DNA from: Corynebacterium kalinowskii
Lineage (GTDB): Bacteria; Actinomycetota; Actinomycetes; Mycobacteriales; Mycobacteriaceae
Direction of reading: 5' to 3'
Assembly (NCBI RefSeq): GCF_009734385.1
Contig: NZ_CP046452.1
Location: 1,674,001-1,738,000, forward strand
Length of the DNA: 64,000 nucleotides
Shown here piece by piece: positions 18,833-26,889 of the stretch. The position numbers and the translations under genes are program-made. Below the pieces are notes generated by a model. It was not told where the DNA came from and made no database searches. It saw nothing but the letters and a program-made list of their open reading frames with translations. Within the stretch, counting starts at the first letter, position 1. Each line of letters starts with the position of its first letter.

Positions 18833-19906
18833 CTACAAGGTTGGATAATCGGTGTAGCCGCGTGCACCGCCGGCGTAAAAGGTCGCTGGATCCGGCTCGT
18901 TAAGTGGCAGGTCCTCAGCCCAGCGGCGCACCAGATCTGGGTTCGCGATCAGCGCGCGCCCGACTACGACGGCATCAACATAGGGTTGCGCCAGCTGCTG
19001 CTCAGCCAGCGCCCGATCGGTGCCTTCCGGCGACCACACGTTGGACAACACCTTGGTGACTCCGTTCGCACGAGCTCGGACCGCGAGGTCGCTCAATGTA
19101 AGCCCTGCGGGAGCTGCGCAGATGAAAGAAACATAGGCCAAGCTCAGGTCGGCGACTGCATCGAGCAGACCACCATAAGTTTCCAGCACCTCTGTTTCGG
19201 TGATGCCCTGAGTCGGCAATCCCGGCGAGAAGCGAATGCCCACCCGCTCGGCACCGATCTCGTGGACAACAGCCCGTAGAACCTCCTCAATGAGGCGGTA
19301 TCGGTTGCGTGGGGAGCCACCGTAATTGTCCATGCGCTGATTGGCGCCGTCACTCAGGAACTCGTTCAGCAGATAGCCGTTGGCTCCGTGGATTTCCACT
19401 CCGTCAGCACCCGCATCGATCGCACGCCGTGCGGCAGTACGGAACTGCTCGACGATTCGGGGGAGTTCCGAAGCTTCCAAGGCACGGGGTGTTGGGCATT
19501 CCTTGCGTTCGTTCCAATCACGAACCGCAGTGCCGGAGGCAATAGCAGATGGCGCCTCGGGGTGGTGGCCGTCTGCAAGCTCCGCATGCGTCAGACGACC
19601 AGCGTGCATGAGCTGTACGAAGATGTGCCCGCCCTGCGCGTGCACCGCATCCATGACGCGGGCCCATCCTGCCTGCTGCTCTGAGTTCTCCAGTCCCGGT
19701 TGTCCTGGGAAAGCCCGGTTCGATCCTGCCGTGAAGGTTCCCTCCGACACAATCAGACCGGCAGTGGCGCGTTGCGAGTAGTACTGCGCATGTAGTTCTG
19801 AAGGGATACCGTCGCGATCAGCGCGGCTGCGTGTCAATGGTGCCATGACCATACGGTTGGGAAGAGTAATAGCCCCGATCTGGACCGGCGCGAAGAGTTC
19901 AGTCAT
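18833..19906 (-). CDS. Alkene reductase, Old Yellow Enzyme family
   Basis: An FMN-dependent NAD(P)H oxidoreductase that reduces activated C=C bonds and nitro or nitrate-ester compounds. 357 residues from ATG 19906. Signature stretches are LFAPVQIGAITLPNRMVMAPLTRSR, HIFVQLMHAGR, FRTAARRAIDAGADGVEIHGANGYLLNEFLS with the substrate-binding His-Gly-Ala-Asn, NQRMDNYGGSPRNRYRL, and VVVGRALIANPDLV at the phosphate site. It belongs to the NemA-like class. The frame extends upstream to a TTG, without a ribosome-binding site. It diverges from another flavin enzyme gene at 20022, and the pair interrupts the prs to rplY order. Confidence 0.93.
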   Translation of the reverse strand: MTELFAPVQIGAITLPNRMVMAPLTRSRADRDGIPSELHAQYYSQRATAGLIVSEGTFTAGSNRAFPGQPGLENSEQQAGWARVMDAVHAQGGHIFVQLMHAGRLTHAELADGHHPEAPSAIASGTAVRDWNERKECPTPRALEASELPRIVEQFRTAARRAIDAGADGVEIHGANGYLLNEFLSDGANQRMDNYGGSPRNRYRLIEEVLRAVVHEIGAERVGIRFSPGLPTQGITETEVLETYGGLLDAVADLSLAYVSFICAAPAGLTLSDLAVRARANGVTKVLSNVWSPEGTDRALAEQQLAQPYVDAVVVGRALIANPDLVRRWAEDLPLNEPDPATFYAGGARGYTDYPTL

Positions 19907-20021
19907 GCTGGTTTCAACGCCCAATGATCACCGAGTATTCCCAAACCAAAAACAATCGGAAATATCTCGCGTCTAATTTTGGTTGAAATGTCTACCAACC
20001 CACATCTGCATAGGAAATCGC

Positions 20022-20990
20022 ATGTTATCCATTTCGGTTCTCGACCTAGTTCATGTCCACCCCGGAACTCCTATCAAAGAAGCCATCAACAATTCTGTAC
20101 GCATCGCCCAAGAAGCGGAACAACAGGGTTTCCAGCGCGTCTGGTACGCAGAGCACCACAACATGCCGACCATCGCGTCTTCGGCAACGAGCGTGCTCAT
20201 CGGGCACGTTGCCGATCACACGACGAAGATTCGACTCGGCTCCGGCGGTGTCATGCTGCCGAATCACTCCCCCCTCGTCATCGCAGAGCAGTTTGGTACC
20301 CTCGCCACGATCCACGGCGACCGCATTGACCTCGGGCTCGGGCGCGCTCCTGGCACCGATCAGATGACGCTGCGTGCTTTGCGACGCTCCCCGGCGGCAG
20401 CCGAGAATTTCCCAGCTGACATCGTGGAGCTCCAAGAATTCCTGGGAGACGGAACCCAGCACATCAATGCATACCCAGGTCGCGGCACCAACGTCCCGCT
20501 CTATATCCTGGGATCTTCTCTCTTCGGTGCCGAGCTGGCAGCTCGTTTGGGCCTCCCCTATGCCTTTGCCTCCCACTTCGCACCTACGCACCTTCGCCAA
20601 GTAGCCATGGTGTATCGAGACAACTACCAGCCGTCTGAGCGTCACCCGGAGCCGTACTTCATTGCGGCACTCAACGCCATCGTCAGCGAAGACGAGAATG
20701 AAGCAATCGCTGAAGCCAACGAGACCTTCGAATTGCGGGTCGAAGCCCTGGTCGGACGCAATCGGAAATTCAGCGAGGCCGACAAGCAGCTGCTGATGGT
20801 CTCGCCTGCTGCAGAGCAGGTGCGCACCATGTTGCAGTACACGGCCGTCGGCAAGCCGGACCAGGTGGCGGAGTACTTCCGAGACTTCGCCACTGAGTAT
20901 CAGGCCGACGAACTCATCACTACGCTGGCTTCCCCAAGCGTCGAGGGACAGCTGCGTACACTGACTTTGCTAGGGAACGAATTGGCGTGA
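20022..20990 (+). CDS. LLM class flavin-dependent oxidoreductase (luciferase-like)
   Basis: 322 residues from ATG 20022; the reading frame extends a little upstream to a TTG without support. It has the bacterial-luciferase TIM barrel with LSISVLDLVHVHPG, RVWYAEHHNMPTIASSATSVLIGHVA, KIRLGSGGVMLPNHSPLVIAEQFGTLATIHGDRIDLGLGRAPG and LPYAFASHFAP, the pattern of the MsnO8 / FMN-dependent monooxygenase subgroup. The natural substrate cannot be read from the sequence. It is transcribed away from the OYE gene, so the two may respond to the same signal. A hairpin lies 66 bases downstream. Confidence 0.9.
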   Translation: MLSISVLDLVHVHPGTPIKEAINNSVRIAQEAEQQGFQRVWYAEHHNMPTIASSATSVLIGHVADHTTKIRLGSGGVMLPNHSPLVIAEQFGTLATIHGDRIDLGLGRAPGTDQMTLRALRRSPAAAENFPADIVELQEFLGDGTQHINAYPGRGTNVPLYILGSSLFGAELAARLGLPYAFASHFAPTHLRQVAMVYRDNYQPSERHPEPYFIAALNAIVSEDENEAIAEANETFELRVEALVGRNRKFSEADKQLLMVSPAAEQVRTMLQYTAVGKPDQVAEYFRDFATEYQADELITTLASPSVEGQLRTLTLLGNELA

Positions 20991-21056
20991 TAATATCCGT
21001 AGGTCTCGGCGAGGGCACCTAATTTGGGCCGTTATCGACGCGATGGTTTTCACTTC

Positions 21057-21107
21057 AAGCCTGCGAAAACTCGACGATGACACTATCCGCGAGTTGGCCG
21101 CAGGCTT
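21057..21107 (+). terminator. Nested hairpin upstream of rplY
   Basis: Outer arms AAGCCTGCG (21057-21065) and CGCAGGCTT (21099-21107) and inner arms AACTCG (21068-21073) and CGAGTT (21090-21095) are separated by a small internal loop, then TTTTG... reads T-rich (TTGCTTTG). It may end the LLM transcript; since it sits only 48 bases before rplY it could also be part of the rplY leader. Confidence 0.65.
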
Positions 21108-21154
21108 TTGCTTTGTCTGGCGGCCTTCTACAAACACTTTATTGGAGGCACATT

Positions 21155-21793
21155 ATGTCTAACGAGGCAATTGCACTTGTTGCAGCACCACGTAAGGAGT
21201 TCGGCAAGGGTTTCGCCCGCCGCGCTCGCGTCGCAGGTCTTGTTCCTGCCGTCATCTACGCAAAGGGCTTTGAGCCACTGCACATCACCGTCGACCGCAT
21301 CGAGTTCACCAAGATCGTTCGTAACCACGGTGTGAACACCGTTGTGACCGTGGACATCGAGGGTGAGAAGCAGCTTGCCATGATCAAGCACGTCGACCAG
21401 AACGTCCTGAACTGGCAGATCGACCACGCCGACCTCCTCGCCATCAAGAAGGGCGAAAAGGTTGAGGTCGAGGTTCCTGTCGTTACCGCTGGCGAGCCAG
21501 GACCTGGCACCATGCTGATCCAGGAGACCGACACCATCCGCGTCCTCGCAGACGTTATGTCCATCCCAGAGGAGATCGTCGTCTCCGTTGCTGGCAAGGT
21601 TGTTGGCGACCAGATCCTCGCAGGCGACATCGAGCTGCCTGAGGGCACCGAGCTGACCGACGAGGCAGATGTCCTCATGATCAACTTCGTTGCACCTGAA
21701 GACAACGAGGCAGAAGCCGACGAGGCTGCAGAGGCAGCTGGCGTTGTTGAAGACGCTCCAGAAGAGGCTCCTGCAGAAGAGTCCGCAGAGTAA
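21155..21793 (+). CDS. rplY: 50S ribosomal protein L25 (CTC form)
   Basis: Binds 5S rRNA in the large subunit. 212 residues: the L25 domain (about 1-95, APRKEFGKGFARRARVAGLVPAVIYAKG) is followed by the C-terminal beta domain of the general-stress CTC type and an acidic Glu/Ala-rich tail (EAEADEAAEAAG). GGAGG stands seven bases before ATG 21155, so this start is preferred over the ATG 26 codons upstream. Terminated by the hairpin at 21813. Confidence 0.95.
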   Translation: MSNEAIALVAAPRKEFGKGFARRARVAGLVPAVIYAKGFEPLHITVDRIEFTKIVRNHGVNTVVTVDIEGEKQLAMIKHVDQNVLNWQIDHADLLAIKKGEKVEVEVPVVTAGEPGPGTMLIQETDTIRVLADVMSIPEEIVVSVAGKVVGDQILAGDIELPEGTELTDEADVLMINFVAPEDNEAEADEAAEAAGVVEDAPEEAPAEESAE

Positions 21794-21812
21794 ACCTGCT
21801 GAATTTGGTAAC

Positions 21813-21848
21813 GCAGACTATCGATTCCCTCGAGATTCGATAGTCTGC
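21813..21848 (+). terminator. Terminator of rplY
   Basis: A perfect 12-bp stem (21813-21824 with 21837-21848) with a 12-base loop followed by TTTTCC, 19 bases past the stop. Confidence 0.9.
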
Positions 21849-21878
21849 TTTTCCATTTCCAACACTAGAATGATTTGT

Positions 21879-22454
21879 ATGTCAGACCCCTACCTCATCG
21901 TTGGCCTGGGCAATCCGGGTTCTCGTTACGAAACCACGCGTCATAACGTCGGCTTCATCGCTGTTGATCAAATCGCAGACGACCACATGGGTTCCTTCAG
22001 CAGCCATAAGAAGTCCAACTCGGACATCCTGGAGACCCGGATCGGCGATACTAAGGTGGTTCTGGCCAAGCCTCGCACCTTCATGAATCTCTCCGGCGGT
22101 CCTATCCGTGCGCTGTGTGATTTTTTCAAAGTCCCAGCCGCGAACGTCATTGTGATCCACGATGAGCTGGACCTGGACTTTGGCACCGTGCGACTCAAGA
22201 AGGGTGGCGGCGAAAACGGACACAACGGGCTACGTTCGACCAGCCAGACTTTGGGTACAAAAGACTATCTGCGCATCCGCATCGGGATCGGGCGCCCGCC
22301 GGGTCGACAGGACCCGGCGTCTTACGTGCTCAAACCGTTTTCGGCGCAGGAAGCCGCCGATCTCGGAGCGATCTGTGCGGATGCAGCAGAGGGCGCCACT
22401 TTGATTGTGTCCCATGGGCTCGAATTTGCCCAGAATACAATCCACGGCAAATAG
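21879..22454 (+). CDS. pth: Peptidyl-tRNA hydrolase
   Basis: Releases tRNA from prematurely dissociated peptidyl-tRNA. 191 residues: IVGLGNPGSRYETTRHNVGF holds the catalytic histidine (H22) and the conserved asparagine N12; KPRTFMNLSG and HDELDLDFGTVRLKKGGGENGHNGLRS are the other signatures, followed by RIRIGIGRPPGRQDPASYVL. A second in-frame ATG three codons upstream (21870) is an alternative; neither has a strong ribosome-binding site. Confidence 0.95.
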   Translation: MSDPYLIVGLGNPGSRYETTRHNVGFIAVDQIADDHMGSFSSHKKSNSDILETRIGDTKVVLAKPRTFMNLSGGPIRALCDFFKVPAANVIVIHDELDLDFGTVRLKKGGGENGHNGLRSTSQTLGTKDYLRIRIGIGRPPGRQDPASYVLKPFSAQEAADLGAICADAAEGATLIVSHGLEFAQNTIHGK

Positions 22455-22479
22455 CCCCACGGTTTCCTCACAATTCGGG

Positions 22480-22653
22480 CTAGTGTTTTCCGCCAAAGAC
22501 CATGAGCGCGAGCCGTAGATTGCTCACCGCAAATCGGACCAGCTGAAATGGAATGCTCTTCCTGCGTTTGAGCGTGCTTTCCGTTGGCAACGGCGCGTGG
22601 TTGAGGTTGCGAATGTAGGGCTCGGTTGCTTTCTTAGGAGTGTTGTCCAACAC
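22480..22653 (-). CDS. Small basic protein encoded behind the SQR-like flavoprotein
   Basis: A 57-residue frame starting at GTG 22653 with AAGGAGAT placed six bases upstream, directly after the stop of the flavoprotein gene (12-base gap). The protein begins MLDNTPKKATEPYIRN, has a basic centre (TLKRRKSIPF) and ends in an amphipathic or weakly hydrophobic helix (LVRFAVSNLRLALMVFGGKH). No family recognised. Position and a consensus ribosome-binding site argue that it is translated; a membrane-anchoring or partner role for the flavoprotein is speculation. Too short for usual gene-length cut-offs. Confidence 0.62.
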   Translation of the reverse strand: MLDNTPKKATEPYIRNLNHAPLPTESTLKRRKSIPFQLVRFAVSNLRLALMVFGGKH

Positions 22654-22665
22654 GGTAGGATCTCC

Positions 22666-24123
22666 TTATTCCGGGATGAACTGCCATCCTGGCAGTCCCT
22701 TGGCTTTGTAGATGAACATGTAGTGCAGGAGAAGCTTTGTCCAGTGTCCGGACAGCCCGATTTCTCCGGTGGTGTAGCGCAGGTCTCGGCCTGACGGGTA
22801 TTTGTCTTTATCGGGCACGATCGGCATCATGACCATCGATGCCGCGGATCCCGTGGTGAGTCCTGTGCCGGCGGATGCCACGCAGGCAGAACCGAGTCGG
22901 GCCATTGAGGCCGTGTGCAGCTTCGCGTCCGGCCCCTTTGTGATGCGCTCAACAATGGAAAGCGCTGCGGCTTTACCCATTTCACCGGAGGGCTGGCCGG
23001 TGCGTGGTGGCGCAGGTGCGATTAGCGTGCCGTTTGGTGTGGTCCTTGGCTCGGATATTTGGTGCGGGGGCGCAAAGGCAATGCCGACGGCCCAGATGTT
23101 GTCATACGCTGCGGCGAGGCAGGTCTCTGGCCAGTCTGAGGCCTTCCACTCTGAGTAAGGCTTCTTGCTGTAGTCTGCATCGACTTTCATGAAGCCGTTG
23201 GGTGCAAAGAGCCGCTCGGAAATGTCCGAGCCATCTGGGGCGTGCGCGGTGAGGGGCACTCCTCCGAATGGTGGCAGGAGCATCGCGAAGTTGAACTCAA
23301 GGTCGTGAAAAGTACCGTCGAGGGTCTCAAAGTGCACAACACCATCTTTGACTTCATGGACATGCGCGCCTGTGATGGCTTCCACCCCTCGTTCGCGGAA
23401 CAGGGATTCGGTCCAAATTTTCGAGGTGGTTTCGTAGCCTTCCTGCTTGAATACCATGCCCCCGACACCGAAGTCGCCGAGTTCCGGTTCGTTAGTAAGG
23501 TATATCAACCGAGCCTTGTCCCGCACACCGGCGGCACGGAGTTCGTGTTCGACGTTGAAGGCGTACTCAAAGGCTGCACCCTCACAAGTACAGGTTCCGT
23601 GACCAGTGCCTACGATGAGAGTTTGTGGGTTCCCCTTCTTCAACTCACGAATGGTGTCCGCAAGCCCCTGAGCTGCTGCGACTGCATGTTCTGCTGTACA
23701 GACAGAGAGGGAGTGTCCACCTTCTGGCCCGAGTCCTTTAGTTAGGTCAAACCGCAACTGTGGTCCAGTGGCATTAATGAGGTAGTCGTAGCGGATCCGT
23801 TTCTGTTCACCGCTACGCGCTTTATCGGTGCAGACGATGTCCACAGCTGGCCTAGAGTCTGCTTCATCGCCTTCAGGCCAAAGCGCAGTCGCCCGCGCTT
23901 GTTCGAAGCGAATTCCCTTCTTGCGGTACACGGGTCCTAGCGGAAACAGCACCTTCTTTTTGTCCATGCGTCCCACGCCGACCCAAATGTTGCTTGGGAT
24001 CCAGTTCCAGTCGGCGTTCGGCGAAACCACCGTGATGGTGTGTCCCTCAGGTAGTAACCTGCTGAGATGCAGCGCAGCGGTATGGCCCGAGACGCCCGCC
24101 CCTAATATGACGATGTCAGACAT
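22666..24123 (-). CDS. FAD-dependent oxidoreductase, sulfide:quinone oxidoreductase-like
   Basis: 485 residues from ATG 24123, which has AAGGAG upstream; the open frame beyond is not used. The N-terminal FAD site is IVILGAGVSGHTAALHL, a second dinucleotide motif is LIVGTGHG, and the end-of-domain ATG is in LINATGPQL. Cysteines resemble those of SQR: C142 in LSVCTAEHA, C178 and C180 in GTCTCEGAAFEYAFN, and one in GSACVASAGTG near the C-terminus. The C-terminus (HWTKLLLHYMFIYKAKGLPGW) is amphipathic, as for monotopic quinone reductases. Sulfide is the family-based guess; a type II NADH dehydrogenase-like role is the alternative. Confidence 0.78.
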   Translation of the reverse strand: MSDIVILGAGVSGHTAALHLSRLLPEGHTITVVSPNADWNWIPSNIWVGVGRMDKKKVLFPLGPVYRKKGIRFEQARATALWPEGDEADSRPAVDIVCTDKARSGEQKRIRYDYLINATGPQLRFDLTKGLGPEGGHSLSVCTAEHAVAAAQGLADTIRELKKGNPQTLIVGTGHGTCTCEGAAFEYAFNVEHELRAAGVRDKARLIYLTNEPELGDFGVGGMVFKQEGYETTSKIWTESLFRERGVEAITGAHVHEVKDGVVHFETLDGTFHDLEFNFAMLLPPFGGVPLTAHAPDGSDISERLFAPNGFMKVDADYSKKPYSEWKASDWPETCLAAAYDNIWAVGIAFAPPHQISEPRTTPNGTLIAPAPPRTGQPSGEMGKAAALSIVERITKGPDAKLHTASMARLGSACVASAGTGLTTGSAASMVMMPIVPDKDKYPSGRDLRYTTGEIGLSGHWTKLLLHYMFIYKAKGLPGWQFIPE

Positions 24124-24284
24124 CCTTGAACTCCTTGTCTTTTGGTTCCATCCCCAAGCTACGTCCAAAGAGTTGAAAATTATTATCAAATGACCCAGTT
24201 CACATGATTTAAGCCCCTTTGTATGGTTAGGCGATAGTTCCACGTTCAACTAATTGATTGAATGTCTACCCGATTAAAGGGGCA

Positions 24285-24343
24285 AAAGCCCGCCAATCAG
24301 ATGTCCTCCCCTGCGGGAGGAAACCATCCGAATGACGGGCTTT
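24285..24343 (-). terminator. Terminator of gapB
   Basis: Outer arms AAAGCCCG (24285-24292) and CGGGCTTT (24336-24343), with an inner CCTCCC/GGGAGG helix around a short loop. On the minus strand the outer arm runs into CGGGCTTTTGCC. It lies 15 bases past the gapB stop. Confidence 0.85.
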
Positions 24344-24358
24344 AAGGAGCGTGGTTGA

Positions 24359-25810
24359 TTAGACCTCGGTCAGCTCAAGGCGCATTGGGCGAACCTTGGG
24401 ACGCGCGCCGGCCATCTCTTCGACGATGCGGATGACCTGGTTAGAGTAGCCAAACTCGTTGTCGTACCAGACGTAAAGCACGAGCTGCTTGCCCTTGGCG
24501 ATGGTAGCCAGGCCGTCGACAACACCTGCGTGGGTGGAGCCGACGAAGTCGGTGGAGACAACCTCAGGGGACTTGATGTAGTCGATCTGCTGACGCAGCT
24601 CGGACACCAGGGAAACCTGACGGATGTAGTCGTTGACGTCTTCTACCGTCACGTCGTTGACCATGTTCAGGTTGAGCACAGCCATGGACACGTCTGGGGT
24701 CGGAACGCGGATGGAGGAACCGGTGAGCTTGCCCTCGAACTGTGGCAGCGCCTTGGATACGGCCTTGGCGGCGCCGGTTTCGGTGATGACCATGTTCAGG
24801 GTGGCAGCGCGGCCACGACGAGCGCCCTTGTGGAAGTTGTCGATGAGGTTCTGGTCATTGGTAAAGGAGTGGACCGTCTCGACGTGACCGTAGTTCACGC
24901 CCCACTTCTCGTCCAGAACCTTAAGCACTGGGGTGATGGCGTTCGTGGTGCAGGACGCAGCGGAGAGGATCTGGTCCTCAGGGGTGATGTCCTTCTGGTT
25001 CACGCCGTAAACAACGTTCTTGATATCACCCTTGCCTGGTGCGGTGAGCAGCACACGAGCGACGCCCTTGGACTTCAGGTGCTGCTCGAGGCCTGCACGA
25101 TCGCGCCAGCGACCAGTGTTGTCCACGACGATGGCATCGTTGATGCCGTACTCGGTGTAGTCGACGGTGGCTGGGTCGGAGGAGTAGATGACCTGGATTG
25201 GGGTGCCGTTGGCCCAGATGATGTTCTTTTCTTCGTCAACGGTGATCGAGCCTTCAAAAGCGCCGTGGACGGAGTCGCGGCGCAGCAGCGAGGCGCGCTT
25301 CTCCAGATCCTGGTCACCGTTCTTGCGGACGACGATGGCGCGCAGGCGTGGGCCGTTGTACATGGCCTGGCGAGCCAGCAGGATGCGGGCGAGCAGGCGG
25401 CCGATGCGGCCGAAGCCGTAGAGCACAATGTCGGTCTGCGGGGTCTTGTCGGCGGTGCCGATGACGTCGTCAAGCTCGCGGTCAAGGAAGGTGCGCAGGT
25501 CGCCACCTTCAGCTTCGAACTTGGTGGCCAGGGCGCCGAGGTCGATGGAGACGGTACCGAGGTCCATCTTCACCAGCTCCTCCAGGATTGGCAGGGTCTG
25601 GGAAAGCGGAAGCTCGTGCTCGGTGATGCGACGAGCGTAGCGGTGCGACTTGATGATGTCGATCTCCGTCGCAGTCACCAGCAGACGACCAAAAATAGAC
25701 ACGACCACGTTGTTTTCGCGGCGCAACTTGCCGATCAACGGGATCATCTTCTCAGCGAGCTCTACGCGCTCGTTCCAGTCTGCCTGCGAAATCGGGGTCT
25801 GCTCCGACAT
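24359..25810 (-). CDS. gapB: Glyceraldehyde-3-phosphate dehydrogenase, long GapB/GapX type
   Basis: 483 residues from ATG 25810 (GGAGG six bases upstream). An N-terminal extension of about 125 residues precedes the Rossmann domain (LYGFGRIGRLLARIL). The catalytic cysteine lies in SAASCTTNAITPVL near residue 285, with VHSFTNDQNLIDNFHKGARRGRAA and YVWYDNEFGYSNQVIRIVEEM following. C. glutamicum GapB has this length and works in gluconeogenesis with a preference for NADP; the same role is inferred here. The upstream nitronate monooxygenase gene ends 45 bases before it on the same strand. The terminator at 24285 closes the unit. Confidence 0.93.
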   Translation of the reverse strand: MSEQTPISQADWNERVELAEKMIPLIGKLRRENNVVVSIFGRLLVTATEIDIIKSHRYARRITEHELPLSQTLPILEELVKMDLGTVSIDLGALATKFEAEGGDLRTFLDRELDDVIGTADKTPQTDIVLYGFGRIGRLLARILLARQAMYNGPRLRAIVVRKNGDQDLEKRASLLRRDSVHGAFEGSITVDEEKNIIWANGTPIQVIYSSDPATVDYTEYGINDAIVVDNTGRWRDRAGLEQHLKSKGVARVLLTAPGKGDIKNVVYGVNQKDITPEDQILSAASCTTNAITPVLKVLDEKWGVNYGHVETVHSFTNDQNLIDNFHKGARRGRAATLNMVITETGAAKAVSKALPQFEGKLTGSSIRVPTPDVSMAVLNLNMVNDVTVEDVNDYIRQVSLVSELRQQIDYIKSPEVVSTDFVGSTHAGVVDGLATIAKGKQLVLYVWYDNEFGYSNQVIRIVEEMAGARPKVRPMRLELTEV

Positions 25811-25855
25811 GTGGTCCTCCACGGTAAATGGTTCAAATGACATACACTTTCGAAT

Positions 25856-26869
25856 TTACAGGGTTTTGGTATTCATTTCTCGATCCCCCTCACACAGGGC
25901 AGAAACAATCTCCGCCACTGACCCCGAAAAGGCGTGTTTTACCTGCGTACCAGCCCAAGCAGCCACATAGTTTGTGTCAGAGGTTACGCTGCGGATGGGC
26001 TTCATCAAGGTGTTCACATGGGGGTAAACTGCGGGGGCATCGGCGTGATCGCACATGAACTGCGTTTCGATGCCCCTCGCGATGCGCCCGGAAAACGCAC
26101 GCGTGGTGGCGGTACGCCCTCCCCTAGCTACCTGCGCGCGATGCAGTTCGGATGTCCCGGCTTCGTCCGCCAACAGGAAGGCGGTGCCGCAAGCGACGGC
26201 ATCCGCGTATTCCAACGCTTGAGCAACTGCGAAAGCGTTGGTTAGCCCGCCCGCTGCCACAACTGGCTTATCGACGTCCAGAGCCCCCAACAACTCCAGC
26301 AGTGGCCGCGCGTCAGGTTCTTCTTCCACTGTCAGCGTCGACCGGTGTCCGCCGGCCTCAGGTCCCTGCACTACGAGGACATCGGCACCTCGCTCGGCAG
26401 CCTCGCGAGCATCAGCGGGGTTAGTTACCGTCATCCATACTTCAATGCCGCATTCGTGTAGCCGATCTACTTCGTCAACTGTGAAGAGGCCGAATGTGCA
26501 GCTCACTACAGCTGGGCGGAGTTCGCACATTACATCCAGCTTGGCTGCGAAGGCATCCGAAGGATCAGCGGAGGCATAATCCGGCACCGAAGCTTCATGA
26601 GCTTCGAACACTGGGGCTAGTTCCTCTGCATAAGCCGCAACCGGAGCCAAGTCTGCCGCCGGGGCCTGCGGATAGAACAGGTTCACGCCGTATCGCTCGC
26701 AGGTCACGGCTTCCATTTGTTCCCGGAGTTTTTCGGGGCTCAAGTAGCCAGCTGCGAGGAAACCGAAGCCGCCTTCGCTGGCGATGGCGTCGACAAGCGC
26801 GGGTGTCGAGGGACCGCCAGCCATGGGAGCTGCGATGATGGGCGCGGACAGTTGGGCTAGAACAGTCAT
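25856..26869 (-). CDS. Nitronate monooxygenase (2-nitropropane dioxygenase family)
   Basis: An FMN enzyme that oxidises alkyl nitronates such as propionate-3-nitronate. 337 residues: N-terminal SAPIIAAPMAGGPSTPALVDAIASEGGFGFLAAGYLS, the central VVSCTFGL strand, VLVVQGPEAGGHRST with the conserved histidine, and VVAAGGLTNAFAVAQALEYADAVACGTAFLLADEAG for the phosphate site. ATG 26869 lies only 20 bases from the divergent prfC start and has no ribosome-binding site, so it is probably leaderless. gapB lies downstream on the same strand. Confidence 0.9.
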   Translation of the reverse strand: MTVLAQLSAPIIAAPMAGGPSTPALVDAIASEGGFGFLAAGYLSPEKLREQMEAVTCERYGVNLFYPQAPAADLAPVAAYAEELAPVFEAHEASVPDYASADPSDAFAAKLDVMCELRPAVVSCTFGLFTVDEVDRLHECGIEVWMTVTNPADAREAAERGADVLVVQGPEAGGHRSTLTVEEEPDARPLLELLGALDVDKPVVAAGGLTNAFAVAQALEYADAVACGTAFLLADEAGTSELHRAQVARGGRTATTRAFSGRIARGIETQFMCDHADAPAVYPHVNTLMKPIRSVTSDTNYVAAWAGTQVKHAFSGSVAEIVSALCEGDREMNTKTL

Positions 26870-26875
26870 GCGAGC

Positions 26876-26885
26876 TATTCTTATA
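26876..26885. promoter_or_regulatory. Overlapping divergent -10 elements
   Basis: TATTCT (26876-26881, plus strand) ends eight bases before the prfC ATG, with TTGGGC 18 bases further up. TATAAG (26885-26880, minus strand) ends ten bases before the nitronate monooxygenase ATG. The start codons are 20 bases apart, so the two -10 regions share bases and both -35 regions fall inside the opposite gene. Confidence 0.5.
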
Positions 26886-26889
26886 CCCC

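Noticed and set aside
24530..25840. 436-codon frame on the plus strand opposite gapB
   Set aside because: Shadow of gapB; repetitive Val/Asp/Gly composition and no start signals.
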